A stretch of DNA of 64,000 nt. Origin: Candidatus Leptofilum proximum (GTDB taxonomy: Bacteria > Chloroflexota > Anaerolineae > Promineifilales > Promineifilaceae). The position numbers were made by a program, and so were the translations under genes. The notes under the pieces are model-generated. The model worked only from the letters and a program-made list of their open reading frames with translations. It did no database searches and had not been told where the DNA came from. Shown piece by piece: positions 1 to 8,565 of the stretch. The stretch covers positions 1,612,001-1,676,000 of the forward strand of contig JADJXK010000001.1 in assembly GCA_016710325.1 (NCBI GenBank). The letters run 5' to 3'. Numbering within the stretch: the stretch's first letter is position 1; each line of letters opens with the position of its first letter.

Positions 1-1
1 A

Positions 2-502
2 AGCAGCTTTTCTCACATATTGCGAGAAGTACCTGATGCCCGACTCTTGCTGGTGGGGGATGGACCTATCCGCTCTCAAATTGAGAGGCAGGCTGCTGCT
101 CTTGGTATCCAAACGGCCGTAACAATTACCGGTTTTATTCCTCAGGCACGTGTGCCGCAAATGCTCGCGGCCATTGACGTGGCCGTTTTGCCTTACCCGC
201 GCCTGCCGCAAGAGCTGTGGTTCTCGCCGCTTAAGCTGTATGAGTATATGGCAGCTGGAAAAGCAATTGTTGCTTCAGGTACCGGGCAGCTGGCCCAGGT
301 TATTCGTTCAGGACACAACGGGCTTCTAGTTGGTTCTGATGACAATGCTGCCTTCACCCGTAGCCTGGTAGCTTTGCTGCAAGCGCCGCAGGAGCGCCAG
401 CGTTTAGGGGATAATGCACGACAACAGGTACTGGAGCAGCATTCGTGGAAACAGTATATTGATTCTCTGGAAGCAGTCTACCACGCTGTTTTATCAAAAT
501 GA
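2..502 (+). CDS. Glycosyltransferase family 4, C-terminal part (cut by window edge)
   Basis: The reading frame is open from the first bases of the window, so the N-terminal domain lies upstream. The visible part is the nucleotide-sugar-binding half of a GT-B (GT4, RfaB-like) enzyme. It has a beta-strand/loop LLLVGDGP, the segment GFIPQARVPQMLAAIDVAVLPY, and the acceptor-side helix SPLKLYEYMAAGKAIVAS with the conserved glutamate. It probably transfers a sugar from a nucleotide sugar to a growing exopolysaccharide repeat unit on the cytoplasmic side of the membrane. It is the first gene seen of a long plus-strand polysaccharide cluster, 13 bp before the next gene. Sugar specificity cannot be read. 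Confidence 0.85.
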   Translation, partial: SSFSHILREVPDARLLLVGDGPIRSQIERQAAALGIQTAVTITGFIPQARVPQMLAAIDVAVLPYPRLPQELWFSPLKLYEYMAAGKAIVASGTGQLAQVIRSGHNGLLVGSDDNAAFTRSLVALLQAPQERQRLGDNARQQVLEQHSWKQYIDSLEAVYHAVLSK

Positions 503-515
503 GTGGTGATTAGTT

Positions 516-1991
516 ATGATTAGGCAAAAATTTCTTATTCTTTTCGTTGCGCTCTTGGGCGTATTGTTATGGACATTTGACGCGGAGGCGCAGATTCAAC
601 CAGGCTGGTCACCCCCTTACCAGCTGTCTGCTTCAGGTACCAAAGCAAGCGAGGCTTCGGTCATTGCCGACTCCTATGGCTATGTCCACGCCTTTTGGAC
701 TGAGGATCTTGCTGATGGCACGACGTCTGTTTTGCAATACTCCCGCTATGACGGCTGGATCTGGTCCACACCGATCGATATTCAAATAGGCTCCGTCGTT
801 AATCCGATAAAAGGAATTTCGCCTTTTGTAGACGATAATGGGCGATTGCATCTGGTTTGGACGACGGGACAGAGCAGCCCCATACGCTATACGTCGGCAC
901 CGGCGCATAGTGCACTCTCGGCGCAGGCCTGGGAAACGCCCACGCTGATCCCTGTTGCCGCCGATAGATCTAAGATTGTTGTAGACAGCCAGGGTGTGAT
1001 CCACGTGATTTTTACCAATCTTAACGGCTCAGAAAGAGGTGTATTTGCCGTACGCTCCAAAGACCAGGGTCGTACCTGGTCGTTGCCTACCTGGATCGAT
1101 CCCGACGTCCCAGCGGAGCAAGGCCCAGGCACCCTTCAGGTTCAACTGGATGATGCCGGGGGGATACATGTTGTCTGGTTTTACATCTCGCTGGTTGCTG
1201 TTAGCGGCGACTGGGTTCGCTATGCTCACTCATTGGATGGAGGTCAAACCTGGTCGCGTCCTTTTACGATTGATAAGGTGGGTGAAGAGGGAGGAAGCCT
1301 ACAGCTAGATGCTGCCAGTCCGGTGATGGCAGTAACCGGCCAAACGGTGCATGTTGTCTGGGCGGGTAGTGAGGTGAACCATCTACGAAATCACCGCTAT
1401 TCGACAGACGCAGGCCTTACCTGGAGCGAACCTACTCGCATCTTTGGCAGCTTAAATGGTCAGGCATTCGAAGCGTTGGCTGCCGACGGCGCAGGCCGAA
1501 TCCATTACTTTGGCCAGATACGTTACCCGCAGGGGATCTACCATTCCATCTGGGATGGTGAAGAATGGACAGAGCCGGAGCTGATATATCTGATCAGCAG
1601 CAACTCAACCGATCCTATTGGTAACCGGATTCATGCCCACCACACACATCCAGCGATTCTCGCTGGCAATCAGGTGGTTCTTACGTTTGCGGATTCCCCA
1701 CCAGAGCCGGAACGCCGCTTGTTTGTTACTATCCACACGCTGACAGACATTCCACAGTCACACCTCATGTCTACGCCAACGCCTACACCGATACCTACTT
1801 TAGCGCCGGAGGCTGGATATGATATCACAGAGGCGGTGGCGGGTCCTACTCCTTTACCGGTTGATTTGCAAGGGGGGCCGCTAGCAACAGATACAAACGA
1901 TCCTGGCAAGGTGCTCTGGTATGGTTTTGCAGCTTCATTGCTCTTAATCAGCGGTTTTGTGGTTTTTCGATTCATTCGAGTAATTCGCTAA
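516..1991 (+). CDS. Secreted membrane-anchored BNR/sialidase-repeat protein
   Basis: 491 residues. Residues 1-26 look like a signal peptide ending near DAEAQ. The body has repeated bacterial neuraminidase (Asp-box) like elements such as SKDQGRTW, SLDGGQTW and STDAGLTW spaced along a predicted six-bladed beta-propeller. A Thr/Pro-rich linker (about 415-425) follows, and a C-terminal hydrophobic helix with basic tail (about 465-491) anchors it. Asp-boxes are structural, so true sialidase activity is not shown: the catalytic Arg triad and Tyr/Glu pair could not be assigned. Position inside the polysaccharide cluster suggests a cell-surface glycan-binding or glycan-trimming role. No convincing Shine-Dalgarno sequence precedes ATG 516. 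Confidence 0.7.
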   Translation: MIRQKFLILFVALLGVLLWTFDAEAQIQPGWSPPYQLSASGTKASEASVIADSYGYVHAFWTEDLADGTTSVLQYSRYDGWIWSTPIDIQIGSVVNPIKGISPFVDDNGRLHLVWTTGQSSPIRYTSAPAHSALSAQAWETPTLIPVAADRSKIVVDSQGVIHVIFTNLNGSERGVFAVRSKDQGRTWSLPTWIDPDVPAEQGPGTLQVQLDDAGGIHVVWFYISLVAVSGDWVRYAHSLDGGQTWSRPFTIDKVGEEGGSLQLDAASPVMAVTGQTVHVVWAGSEVNHLRNHRYSTDAGLTWSEPTRIFGSLNGQAFEALAADGAGRIHYFGQIRYPQGIYHSIWDGEEWTEPELIYLISSNSTDPIGNRIHAHHTHPAILAGNQVVLTFADSPPEPERRLFVTIHTLTDIPQSHLMSTPTPTPIPTLAPEAGYDITEAVAGPTPLPVDLQGGPLATDTNDPGKVLWYGFAASLLLISGFVVFRFIRVIR

Positions 1992-2003
1992 AAAACTATA
2001 CAA

Positions 2004-2060
2004 ACCCTAAGGGTTTTGAACTCGACTAATTTGACTTCGGAAGTGGCAAACCCTTAGGGT
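2004..2060. terminator. Inverted repeat downstream of the BNR protein
   Basis: ACCCTAAGGGTTT (2004-2016) pairs with AAACCCTTAGGGT (2048-2060), a 13-bp stem with a 31-nt loop; the left arm is also nearly self-palindromic. There is no long T-tract, so termination is only a possibility. Confidence 0.4.
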
Positions 2061-2116
2061 CTCGCCAGGGAACCTGAATAGTTACATTCGCTAGTAGCGT
2101 GATGGAAAGATATGCA

Positions 2117-3487
2117 ATGGGTAACAAACCAAACGTTCTCCTTCTCACTATAGACACTTTACGAGCAGATATACTCGGCTGCTATGGGTACCGAAAACCG
2201 ATATCGCCGAACATTGACAGGCTGGCGGAAGGAGGGATTCGCTTTCAGCAGGCCATCACCGGTGGATCATGGACGCAGGCGGCATTTCCTGTTCTGCTGA
2301 CGTCTACCTATGCATCCATGTACGGGGGGTGCCTGGGGCCTTTGGCTGGGCAACGGCCGTCACCCATTTCCGCGCTTTCTGCCCAGGGCTATACCACCGG
2401 TGCTTTTTCTACCAGCCCTCTCCTCAGCCGCACTTATGCTTACGATCGAGGATTTCACCATTTTGTTGATTTGGTACCTGGTGAGACGGATCCTTTCTTG
2501 CGGCGAATAAAGGGAGGGCAGTTCCTCTTGCGCAAACCATTAACGCACCAGTTAGCGGCCGTATTTAACAAACAAATCCGGCCGGCAAGCCTCTACGTAT
2601 CGGCCACGGAATTAACCAACGAGGTGTGCCGGTGGCTAGATGAGGTGGATGGTCCTTTCTTCGCCTGGGTGCATTACATGGATGTACACTGGCCCTATCA
2701 CTGCGAAAGCCAGTTGAAGAAGCCGCAAGAGGTTGCCCAGGCGTGGCACGACCTAGACCACATGCATAAGGCTAATTGGGAAGGTGTACCCATCACTGCA
2801 GCGCAGCGCCAGCATTACATTAATCTTTACGAGCAGGCCCTGCAATATACCGATGCGGAAATCGGCCGTTTGTTGGATTATATGGATAGTCTGGATTTGT
2901 CCGGCGACACGGTTGTCATTCTCGTTTCTGATCACGGCGAAGAGTTTATGGAACGTCGCTACTGGGGTCACTTTGAGAACAATTTACACGATGAGATCCT
3001 GAAGGTCCCCCTAATAATCACTTTGCCTCGACGAGCTACAGGCCAGGTTATTGAGCGACAGGTACGCCTGTTGGACATCATGCCAACAGTGCTTGATTTA
3101 TGCTCTTGTGTTCCGCCGGAGGGCCTGCAGGGCACCAGCATGCGACCGTTGTGGTCAGGCGAGGCAGGTTTGTACGATCCGGAAGTTTCCATTAGTGAGA
3201 TGCAGCGCGGTGGCCAGCATATGATTGCAGTGCGTACAGAAGGTTTTAAGTACATTTGGGACAACCAGCGCCCTGATCAGCCACGTCTATTTAATCTGCA
3301 GACTGATCCTCATGAACGGCACAACGTTTTTGAAGATTTCCCACAAGAAGCAGCCCAACTGCAAGCCCATGTGGACGAGCACCGGCAGCGAGTAGACGAG
3401 AGTAATATCAATGCCCATGATGGAGTTGAGCCAGATCTCGACGAAGCAATCATCCGGCGCTTGCGTGATTTAGGCTATGTACAGTAA
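2117..3487 (+). CDS. Sulfatase / alkaline-phosphatase-superfamily hydrolase
   Basis: The fold is that of arylsulfatases: metal-binding Asp residues in TIDTLRAD (about 13 and 18), SDHGEEF near 272, and a C-terminal domain typical of cluster sulfatases. The formylglycine signature C/S-x-P-x-R is not present; the equivalent loop reads GGSWTQAAFPVLLTS (about 49-63), leaving Ser51 or Thr53 as candidate nucleophile. This may be a phosphodiesterase or phosphoglycerol/phosphoethanolamine-type enzyme, or a non-classical sulfatase acting on sulfated glycan. No signal peptide is seen, so it is probably cytoplasmic. ATG 2117 is preferred over GTG 2099 or ATG 2102 because GGAAAG lies about 7 nt upstream and family members start just before this strand. 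The last codons overlap upstream in-frame sequence of the next gene. Confidence 0.8.
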   Translation: MGNKPNVLLLTIDTLRADILGCYGYRKPISPNIDRLAEGGIRFQQAITGGSWTQAAFPVLLTSTYASMYGGCLGPLAGQRPSPISALSAQGYTTGAFSTSPLLSRTYAYDRGFHHFVDLVPGETDPFLRRIKGGQFLLRKPLTHQLAAVFNKQIRPASLYVSATELTNEVCRWLDEVDGPFFAWVHYMDVHWPYHCESQLKKPQEVAQAWHDLDHMHKANWEGVPITAAQRQHYINLYEQALQYTDAEIGRLLDYMDSLDLSGDTVVILVSDHGEEFMERRYWGHFENNLHDEILKVPLIITLPRRATGQVIERQVRLLDIMPTVLDLCSCVPPEGLQGTSMRPLWSGEAGLYDPEVSISEMQRGGQHMIAVRTEGFKYIWDNQRPDQPRLFNLQTDPHERHNVFEDFPQEAAQLQAHVDEHRQRVDESNINAHDGVEPDLDEAIIRRLRDLGYVQ

Positions 3488-3518
3488 ACATTTTTCAACC
3501 ATAGTAACGGCAAAGTGT

Positions 3519-4784
3519 ATGCGAATTCTCATCCTCTCCAACTTCTATCCACCTTCCCGGTCATGGGGCTACACTCAATTGTGCGAGGAAGTCAGCCAAC
3601 GCCTGCAGGAGCATGGCCACACGATAGCGGTGTTGACCAGCAACTACGGTTGTGAAGAGATCTCCGGCACAGAAGAAAATGTCCACAGATTGTTACACTT
3701 GGAGAGTGATCCTTTCTTTTACGATCCCATCGCCTTTTTTGTGCGCCGCCCTTTTTATCAACGGCAAAATAAAATGGCATTGTTGGCGCTGGTCGAGAAT
3801 TTCCAGCCAGACCTAATTTTTATCTGGGGCATGTGGAACATGTCGCGCCGGTTACCAGCAGTTGCCGAAGGGCTTGGAAGCCCCAAAGTTGTTTATTACC
3901 TGGCCGACCACTGGCCGGCCTTGCCAACACCCCACGAAGAGTACTGGTGCTTACCCACGCGCCGGCGCTACCTACGGCCGTTTAAGAATGTTTTTGCTTC
4001 ACTTGTCAGGATTGGGCTGTGGTTAGAGGGAGATACGCCTCCACTCAAATTCCCTCATGCGATGTCTGTAAGCAAGGCGCTGCGTGATAGTTTGGTAGAG
4101 AAAGGAGTGGCAGTACAGAATGCCACCGTAGTTTATAACGGAATAGATGTAAAAGATTTCTTTTCTAAAGAACAAAGCCATTTATCGGAAAACACTTTGC
4201 GGCTTGTTTATGCGGGTCGCCTAACACCTGATAAAGGAGTGCATACGGTTATCGAGGCTATGATTAAGCTCAGAGAGGAGCGCCAAATTGAGGATGTGCG
4301 GTTGACGGTTGTCGGGGAAGGATTGCCCGGGTACGAGACTTCGTTACAACGCCTTGTAGAAGAGCACCAGCTAGAACCCTATGTGGAATTTCGCGGTCGT
4401 GTCGATCGAGAAAGTATGCCGCAATTGCTGCGCCAGTTTGACGTTCTTATTTTCCCTTCAATTAGCGCTGAGGCGCTGCCCCGTATGCCCCAAGAAGCAA
4501 TGGCCTGCGGTTTAGCCGTTATTGGCACGACAACAGGGGGCACTAGAGAGCTCATCATCGAAGGAGAGACAGGACTTACCTTTCCTCCAGGGAACGCAGA
4601 TGTATTAGCGGCGCAGATCGCTCGGTTAGTCACGGATGCTGAACTGCGGGTGGAGCTAACTCAGGCTGGCCGTGACTACGTACTACAAAATTTTACAATT
4701 GAAAGAATGGTGAGTGAAATTGAAGCTTATCTTCAGGTAGTGGCAGTTGATCCTGCCACTGAGATGCTTCCTGCCACACCATAA
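3519..4784 (+). CDS. Glycosyltransferase family 4 (paralogue A)
   Basis: 421 residues, full-length GT4. The N-terminal glycine-rich strand is RILILSNFYPPSRSWGYTQ, and the C-terminal domain holds the E-x7-E motif in EALPRMPQEAMACG (about 317-325), followed by the usual GETGLTFPPGN loop. It likely adds one hexose to the polysaccharide repeat on the cytoplasmic face. The upstream in-frame region back to 3477 does not look like protein of this family, so ATG 3519 was chosen. It is followed 11 bp later by a clearly homologous gene (shared WGMWN core around residue 105), indicating a tandem duplication. Confidence 0.87.
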   Translation: MRILILSNFYPPSRSWGYTQLCEEVSQRLQEHGHTIAVLTSNYGCEEISGTEENVHRLLHLESDPFFYDPIAFFVRRPFYQRQNKMALLALVENFQPDLIFIWGMWNMSRRLPAVAEGLGSPKVVYYLADHWPALPTPHEEYWCLPTRRRYLRPFKNVFASLVRIGLWLEGDTPPLKFPHAMSVSKALRDSLVEKGVAVQNATVVYNGIDVKDFFSKEQSHLSENTLRLVYAGRLTPDKGVHTVIEAMIKLREERQIEDVRLTVVGEGLPGYETSLQRLVEEHQLEPYVEFRGRVDRESMPQLLRQFDVLIFPSISAEALPRMPQEAMACGLAVIGTTTGGTRELIIEGETGLTFPPGNADVLAAQIARLVTDAELRVELTQAGRDYVLQNFTIERMVSEIEAYLQVVAVDPATEMLPATP

Positions 4785-4795
4785 AAATTTCTGCT

Positions 4796-6043
4796 ATGCG
4801 TATCTTGTTCCTCACGAATTTTTATCCCCCCTATGAGCTTGGTGGGCAAGGCCGCTCCTGTCAACAGGTTGTTCAAGGATTGCAGGCTCGAGGGCACGAG
4901 ACACTGGTCTTGACAAGTCGACACGGTGTGGGGGAAACGGCCGTAATAGAACCAGATGTTCATCGCTCTCTATTTTTAGAGATGGAACTTTCTCCCTGGC
5001 GACATGCCCTCGTTTTCTTTACCAGCCGAAAATACCGAGAAAACCACAATCATCTCCTCCTGAAAAATGTTCTGCAAAAGTTTGATCCAGACGTTGTTTT
5101 TGTTTGGGGCATGTGGAACCTGGATCGTTCACTTGCGGCTACAGCTGAAGCGTATTGCCCCCGAAGGGTTGCTTATCGCTTTGCCGAATATTGGCCAACC
5201 TTACCTAGCCAACATAAGATGTACTGGGAGGCGCCAGGAAGGAATATAGTTGCACGGTGGCTAAAACAACTGCTGGGACGAATCGCCATGAGGATATTAG
5301 AAAGGGAAGAGGAGCCGCCGCAGTTAGCTTTTGCTCATGTTATGTGTGTTAGCGAAGCGACAAAGAATGTGTTGCTGGACGCAGGCATTGCCGTGAACCA
5401 TGCTCAGGTTATCCACACAGGACTTGATGTTTCCCAATATTTAAACGACCAAAGAGATATTAAATCGGGAAATGACAAGCAGCGCCTAAAGCTCCTATAC
5501 GCTGGCCGCCTATCTCCCGATAAAGGTGTTGAGACTGCCATTCAGGCCATCGCTTGGCTGCGGCATCAACACGGCTTGAGCAATATTCATCTTGGGCTGG
5601 CAGGCGCTGGCGCGTTTGAGTACGAGCAGCACCTAAGAAACTTGATTGCAGAAGCTCAGCTCGATGACGTGGTTACGCTGCTGGGCCGAATCCCTCCTGA
5701 GGAGATGCCCGCACTGTACAAACAGTACGATGTATTGATAGTGCCTTCTATCTGGCCTGAACCTTTTGCTCGGGTGGTTTTAGAAGGTATGGCAGCAAGT
5801 CTAGTTGTTGTGGCTACACCAAGTGGAGGAACGGCCGAAATCGTACACGAAGGTGAGAATGGGTTATTGTTTGCCCCTGGGAATGCGGCAGATCTGGGGG
5901 AGAAAATTGCGAAACTAACGCTGGATTCCGAATTGGGTTGGCGTCTGGCTCAAAACGGGCACAAGACTGTCCAAGAAAACTTTACGGTGACTCGAATGCT
6001 GGATGGCATTGAGGCTTTCTTAAAACAAGCGGCCAAAAAGTAA
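4796..6043 (+). CDS. Glycosyltransferase family 4 (paralogue B)
   Basis: 415 residues, homologous along its length to the preceding gene: same start (RILFLTNFYPPYELGGQGR), same FVWGMWN core and same AGRLSPDKGVETAI donor-domain strand. The E-x7-E motif is EPFARVVLEGMAA (about 321-330), closer to the canonical form than in paralogue A. It probably transfers a different sugar in the same pathway. No clear ribosome binding site; the 11-bp spacing suggests translation from the same transcript. Confidence 0.88.
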   Translation: MRILFLTNFYPPYELGGQGRSCQQVVQGLQARGHETLVLTSRHGVGETAVIEPDVHRSLFLEMELSPWRHALVFFTSRKYRENHNHLLLKNVLQKFDPDVVFVWGMWNLDRSLAATAEAYCPRRVAYRFAEYWPTLPSQHKMYWEAPGRNIVARWLKQLLGRIAMRILEREEEPPQLAFAHVMCVSEATKNVLLDAGIAVNHAQVIHTGLDVSQYLNDQRDIKSGNDKQRLKLLYAGRLSPDKGVETAIQAIAWLRHQHGLSNIHLGLAGAGAFEYEQHLRNLIAEAQLDDVVTLLGRIPPEEMPALYKQYDVLIVPSIWPEPFARVVLEGMAASLVVVATPSGGTAEIVHEGENGLLFAPGNAADLGEKIAKLTLDSELGWRLAQNGHKTVQENFTVTRMLDGIEAFLKQAAKK

Positions 6044-6090
6044 GGGGCAAAGTAAGCTAAAGCTTGTACCCTGACTAGAGTGATGGCAAT

Positions 6091-7080
6091 ATGACACCGA
6101 CGGTTAGCATTATCATCCCAACTTACAATCGCCGGGCATTTCTGTGTGAGACCCTGGATTCACTTGCTCAACAAAGATTCCCAAAGCATAACTTTGAAGT
6201 CATTGTTGTGGATGACGGTTCAATGGATGGAACCGAAGCGGTTGCAGCCAAAACTTTCCCCTTCACCTTGCGATACTTTTGGCAGCCAAACCAGGGAGAT
6301 GCCGAAGCTCGCAATCTGGGCGTCAACCATAGTCAAGCCGATATTTTGGTCTTCCTGGATGATGATATTCTTGTAGAGCCAGACTATTTAGCACATCTGG
6401 TTGAAGCACATAATGCAAGCACAAATAGAATTGTGGTAGGTACGGAGCATCTTTGGATTGAAGAAACTAACCCGTTGTTCAACCGCCCGTCGGTGTCAAC
6501 CGCTCACAATGACACCAAGCAGCTAGAGGAGTTGGATTTCGTAGACATATGTAGCAACAACATGTCAATTCGCCGAGAGGAGTTTTTTCAGGTAGGGATG
6601 ATGCAAAAACTGGATTTTCCTGGTTCTAGCATCTGGTGTGACGTTGACTTTGCCTACCGTGCCTTTTGTCAGGGATTTGAATTTTACCGTAGTGTGGAAG
6701 CTGTATGTTGGCATCGTGACTACGTAAAGCGTGATCTGGAGAGCCACAAACGGCGGATGAAAGAAACAGCCTACCGAGCCGCTGCGCTTTTCCAGAAATA
6801 TCCGGATTTGCAGGCGCACCTGCCAATGTTCAGCGATAAAACGCCCATTAATTGGCAAAAAGATTCCGTGCGACTTATTGTGCGCAAGTTCGGGCGCATA
6901 TTATCATCCACAAGTTTTATTCTATGGATCTTGGAAAAGTTTGCCTTAGTTCTTAGCAAGTATTTTTCTTCTTCCTCACTGTTTCAGGCGTTGCTCCGCT
7001 GGATAGTAGGAGGGCATATATTTCAAGGATATAGAGCAGGATTGCGTAAATTTAAGCCCGTCACTCAAGTAGAGATTTGA
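6091..7080 (+). CDS. Glycosyltransferase family 2
   Basis: 329 residues. A GT-A domain begins at the N-terminus with VSIIIPTYNRRAFLCETLDSL; the nucleotide-binding VVDDGSMDGT lies near 45 and the metal-binding DDD of VFLDDDILV near 89-93. The acceptor region includes a DVDFAYRAF element near 190, typical of processive-like or rhamnosyl-type GT2 enzymes. The C-terminal ~70 residues are hydrophobic/basic and may bind the membrane. Probably cytoplasmic transfer to an undecaprenyl-linked oligosaccharide. It sits between GT4 paralogue B and the Wzy-like polymerase. Confidence 0.85.
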   Translation: MTPTVSIIIPTYNRRAFLCETLDSLAQQRFPKHNFEVIVVDDGSMDGTEAVAAKTFPFTLRYFWQPNQGDAEARNLGVNHSQADILVFLDDDILVEPDYLAHLVEAHNASTNRIVVGTEHLWIEETNPLFNRPSVSTAHNDTKQLEELDFVDICSNNMSIRREEFFQVGMMQKLDFPGSSIWCDVDFAYRAFCQGFEFYRSVEAVCWHRDYVKRDLESHKRRMKETAYRAAALFQKYPDLQAHLPMFSDKTPINWQKDSVRLIVRKFGRILSSTSFILWILEKFALVLSKYFSSSSLFQALLRWIVGGHIFQGYRAGLRKFKPVTQVEI

Positions 7081-7109
7081 TGCCAAAATTGTGCGTGATT
7101 TGAGGTTTT

Positions 7110-8489
7110 ATGTTTAATATTAGCTCCCAGTTCCGCCGACAAACTTCATACGGCCTCGATTTTTGGTTGCGGCCCCTACTCATTGGTGGGGTTTTGTTAG
7201 GCAGCGCTGTTTTATCTTTCTTTGTCTCTTATCAAAATTTAATGCTCGTATTGGTTTTGTTTGTAGCCATTGCAACTGTAAGCATTACCATACGCCGCCC
7301 CGGGCTAGGTTTGATTGGCATCTTGTTGAGCAGCATGATAGTCCCATTTAGTGGACCTAGTGGTTTGAATCCCACCATGGGTCTAATTGCCCTCCTTACC
7401 TTGCTCTGGATTATAGGTATGATTGTGCGGGATAGAGAAATCCGTTTAGTAACTTCCCGCACAACCCGACCCTTGCTCATCATGCTTGTAGGCGCCTGCC
7501 TTTCATTCCTTGTCGGCCAATTGCGCTGGTTCGATCCACTTGCGCCCGCCCCCTTGGGGGCTCAACTGGGAGCACTATCTATATTTGTCCTTGCCGCCCT
7601 GGCTTTTTTCCTAGGGGCTAATCAGATTCATGATCTGCGTTGGTTGAGATGGATGGTCTGGGCTTTTTTGGCAACAGCTACGTTTTTTCTGCTAGTGCGT
7701 CTATCTCCATTTGGTATTCCAAACCTGTTTCTACGGGGTGGAGAATATCGCGGCGTTTTGATGATTTGGTTTGGTTGCCTGGCTTTTGCTATGGCGTACT
7801 TTAACAAAGACCTAAGCTTGCGTTGGCGCCTGGCTTTGGGCGTCCTAACGTTGGTTATTGTTTACTACAATTTTGTTGTAAAGTACGCTGAGAAATCAGG
7901 CTGGCTGGCTTTGCTTATCAGCCTGGCAATTATTTGGGGAGTGCAGTCTTGGCGTAATTTTTTAATATTGGCTTTCTTGGGTACTTTCCCTGCCATTTAC
8001 TTAGTGACAGATGCAATTGCTACAGACGAATACAGCTATTTAACCCGTATTGATGCATTAGTTATTATCCTCGAAATGATCAAAACGAATCCGATTTTGG
8101 GATTGGGGCCTGCTAATTACCGCTGGTACACTCCTTTATTCGCAATCAGAGGCTTTGATGTTGCCTTTAACTCTCACAACAATTACGCCGACATCGCGGC
8201 GCAAACCGGCTTTCTTGGCATGCTTTCCTTCATATGGATCTTTATTGAGGTAGGCTGGTTGGGTTTAAAATTGCGCTATCGTGTTGCAGGCGGTTTTGCT
8301 CAAGCTTTTGTTTTCGCGTCAATAGGGGCTACGGTGGGCACAGTTATTCTGGCAGCAATGGCGGACTGGGTGATCCCCTTTTTCTATAACTTGGGTATGC
8401 TAGGATTTCGTTCAGCAGCCGTTGGTTGGCTCTTTTCAGGTGCATTGGTTAGTGTCGGGCGACTTGCCCTGAAGCCTGAAACAAAATAG
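7110..8489 (+). CDS. O-antigen ligase / Wzy-like polysaccharide polymerase
   Basis: 459 residues, almost entirely hydrophobic helices (about 10-12 membrane segments). Between residues about 310 and 360 a non-membrane loop contains ILGLGPANYRW and NSHNNYADIAAQTG, matching the Wzy_C/RfaL pattern (GxGxxxf ... aHNxyl). This family joins undecaprenyl-PP-linked repeat units or ligates polymer to an acceptor on the outer face of the membrane. GAGG lies 5 nt before ATG 7110. It makes this a Wzy-type polymerisation locus; no Wzx flippase is visible in the window and is probably upstream. Confidence 0.8.
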   Translation: MFNISSQFRRQTSYGLDFWLRPLLIGGVLLGSAVLSFFVSYQNLMLVLVLFVAIATVSITIRRPGLGLIGILLSSMIVPFSGPSGLNPTMGLIALLTLLWIIGMIVRDREIRLVTSRTTRPLLIMLVGACLSFLVGQLRWFDPLAPAPLGAQLGALSIFVLAALAFFLGANQIHDLRWLRWMVWAFLATATFFLLVRLSPFGIPNLFLRGGEYRGVLMIWFGCLAFAMAYFNKDLSLRWRLALGVLTLVIVYYNFVVKYAEKSGWLALLISLAIIWGVQSWRNFLILAFLGTFPAIYLVTDAIATDEYSYLTRIDALVIILEMIKTNPILGLGPANYRWYTPLFAIRGFDVAFNSHNNYADIAAQTGFLGMLSFIWIFIEVGWLGLKLRYRVAGGFAQAFVFASIGATVGTVILAAMADWVIPFFYNLGMLGFRSAAVGWLFSGALVSVGRLALKPETK

Positions 8490-8565
8490 CAATAATACAC
8501 GTGCACCTTATGCAATCTTTCCATTTGCTGCATGTGTGGCAGATTGCCAATTTAAGGAATTTGAA

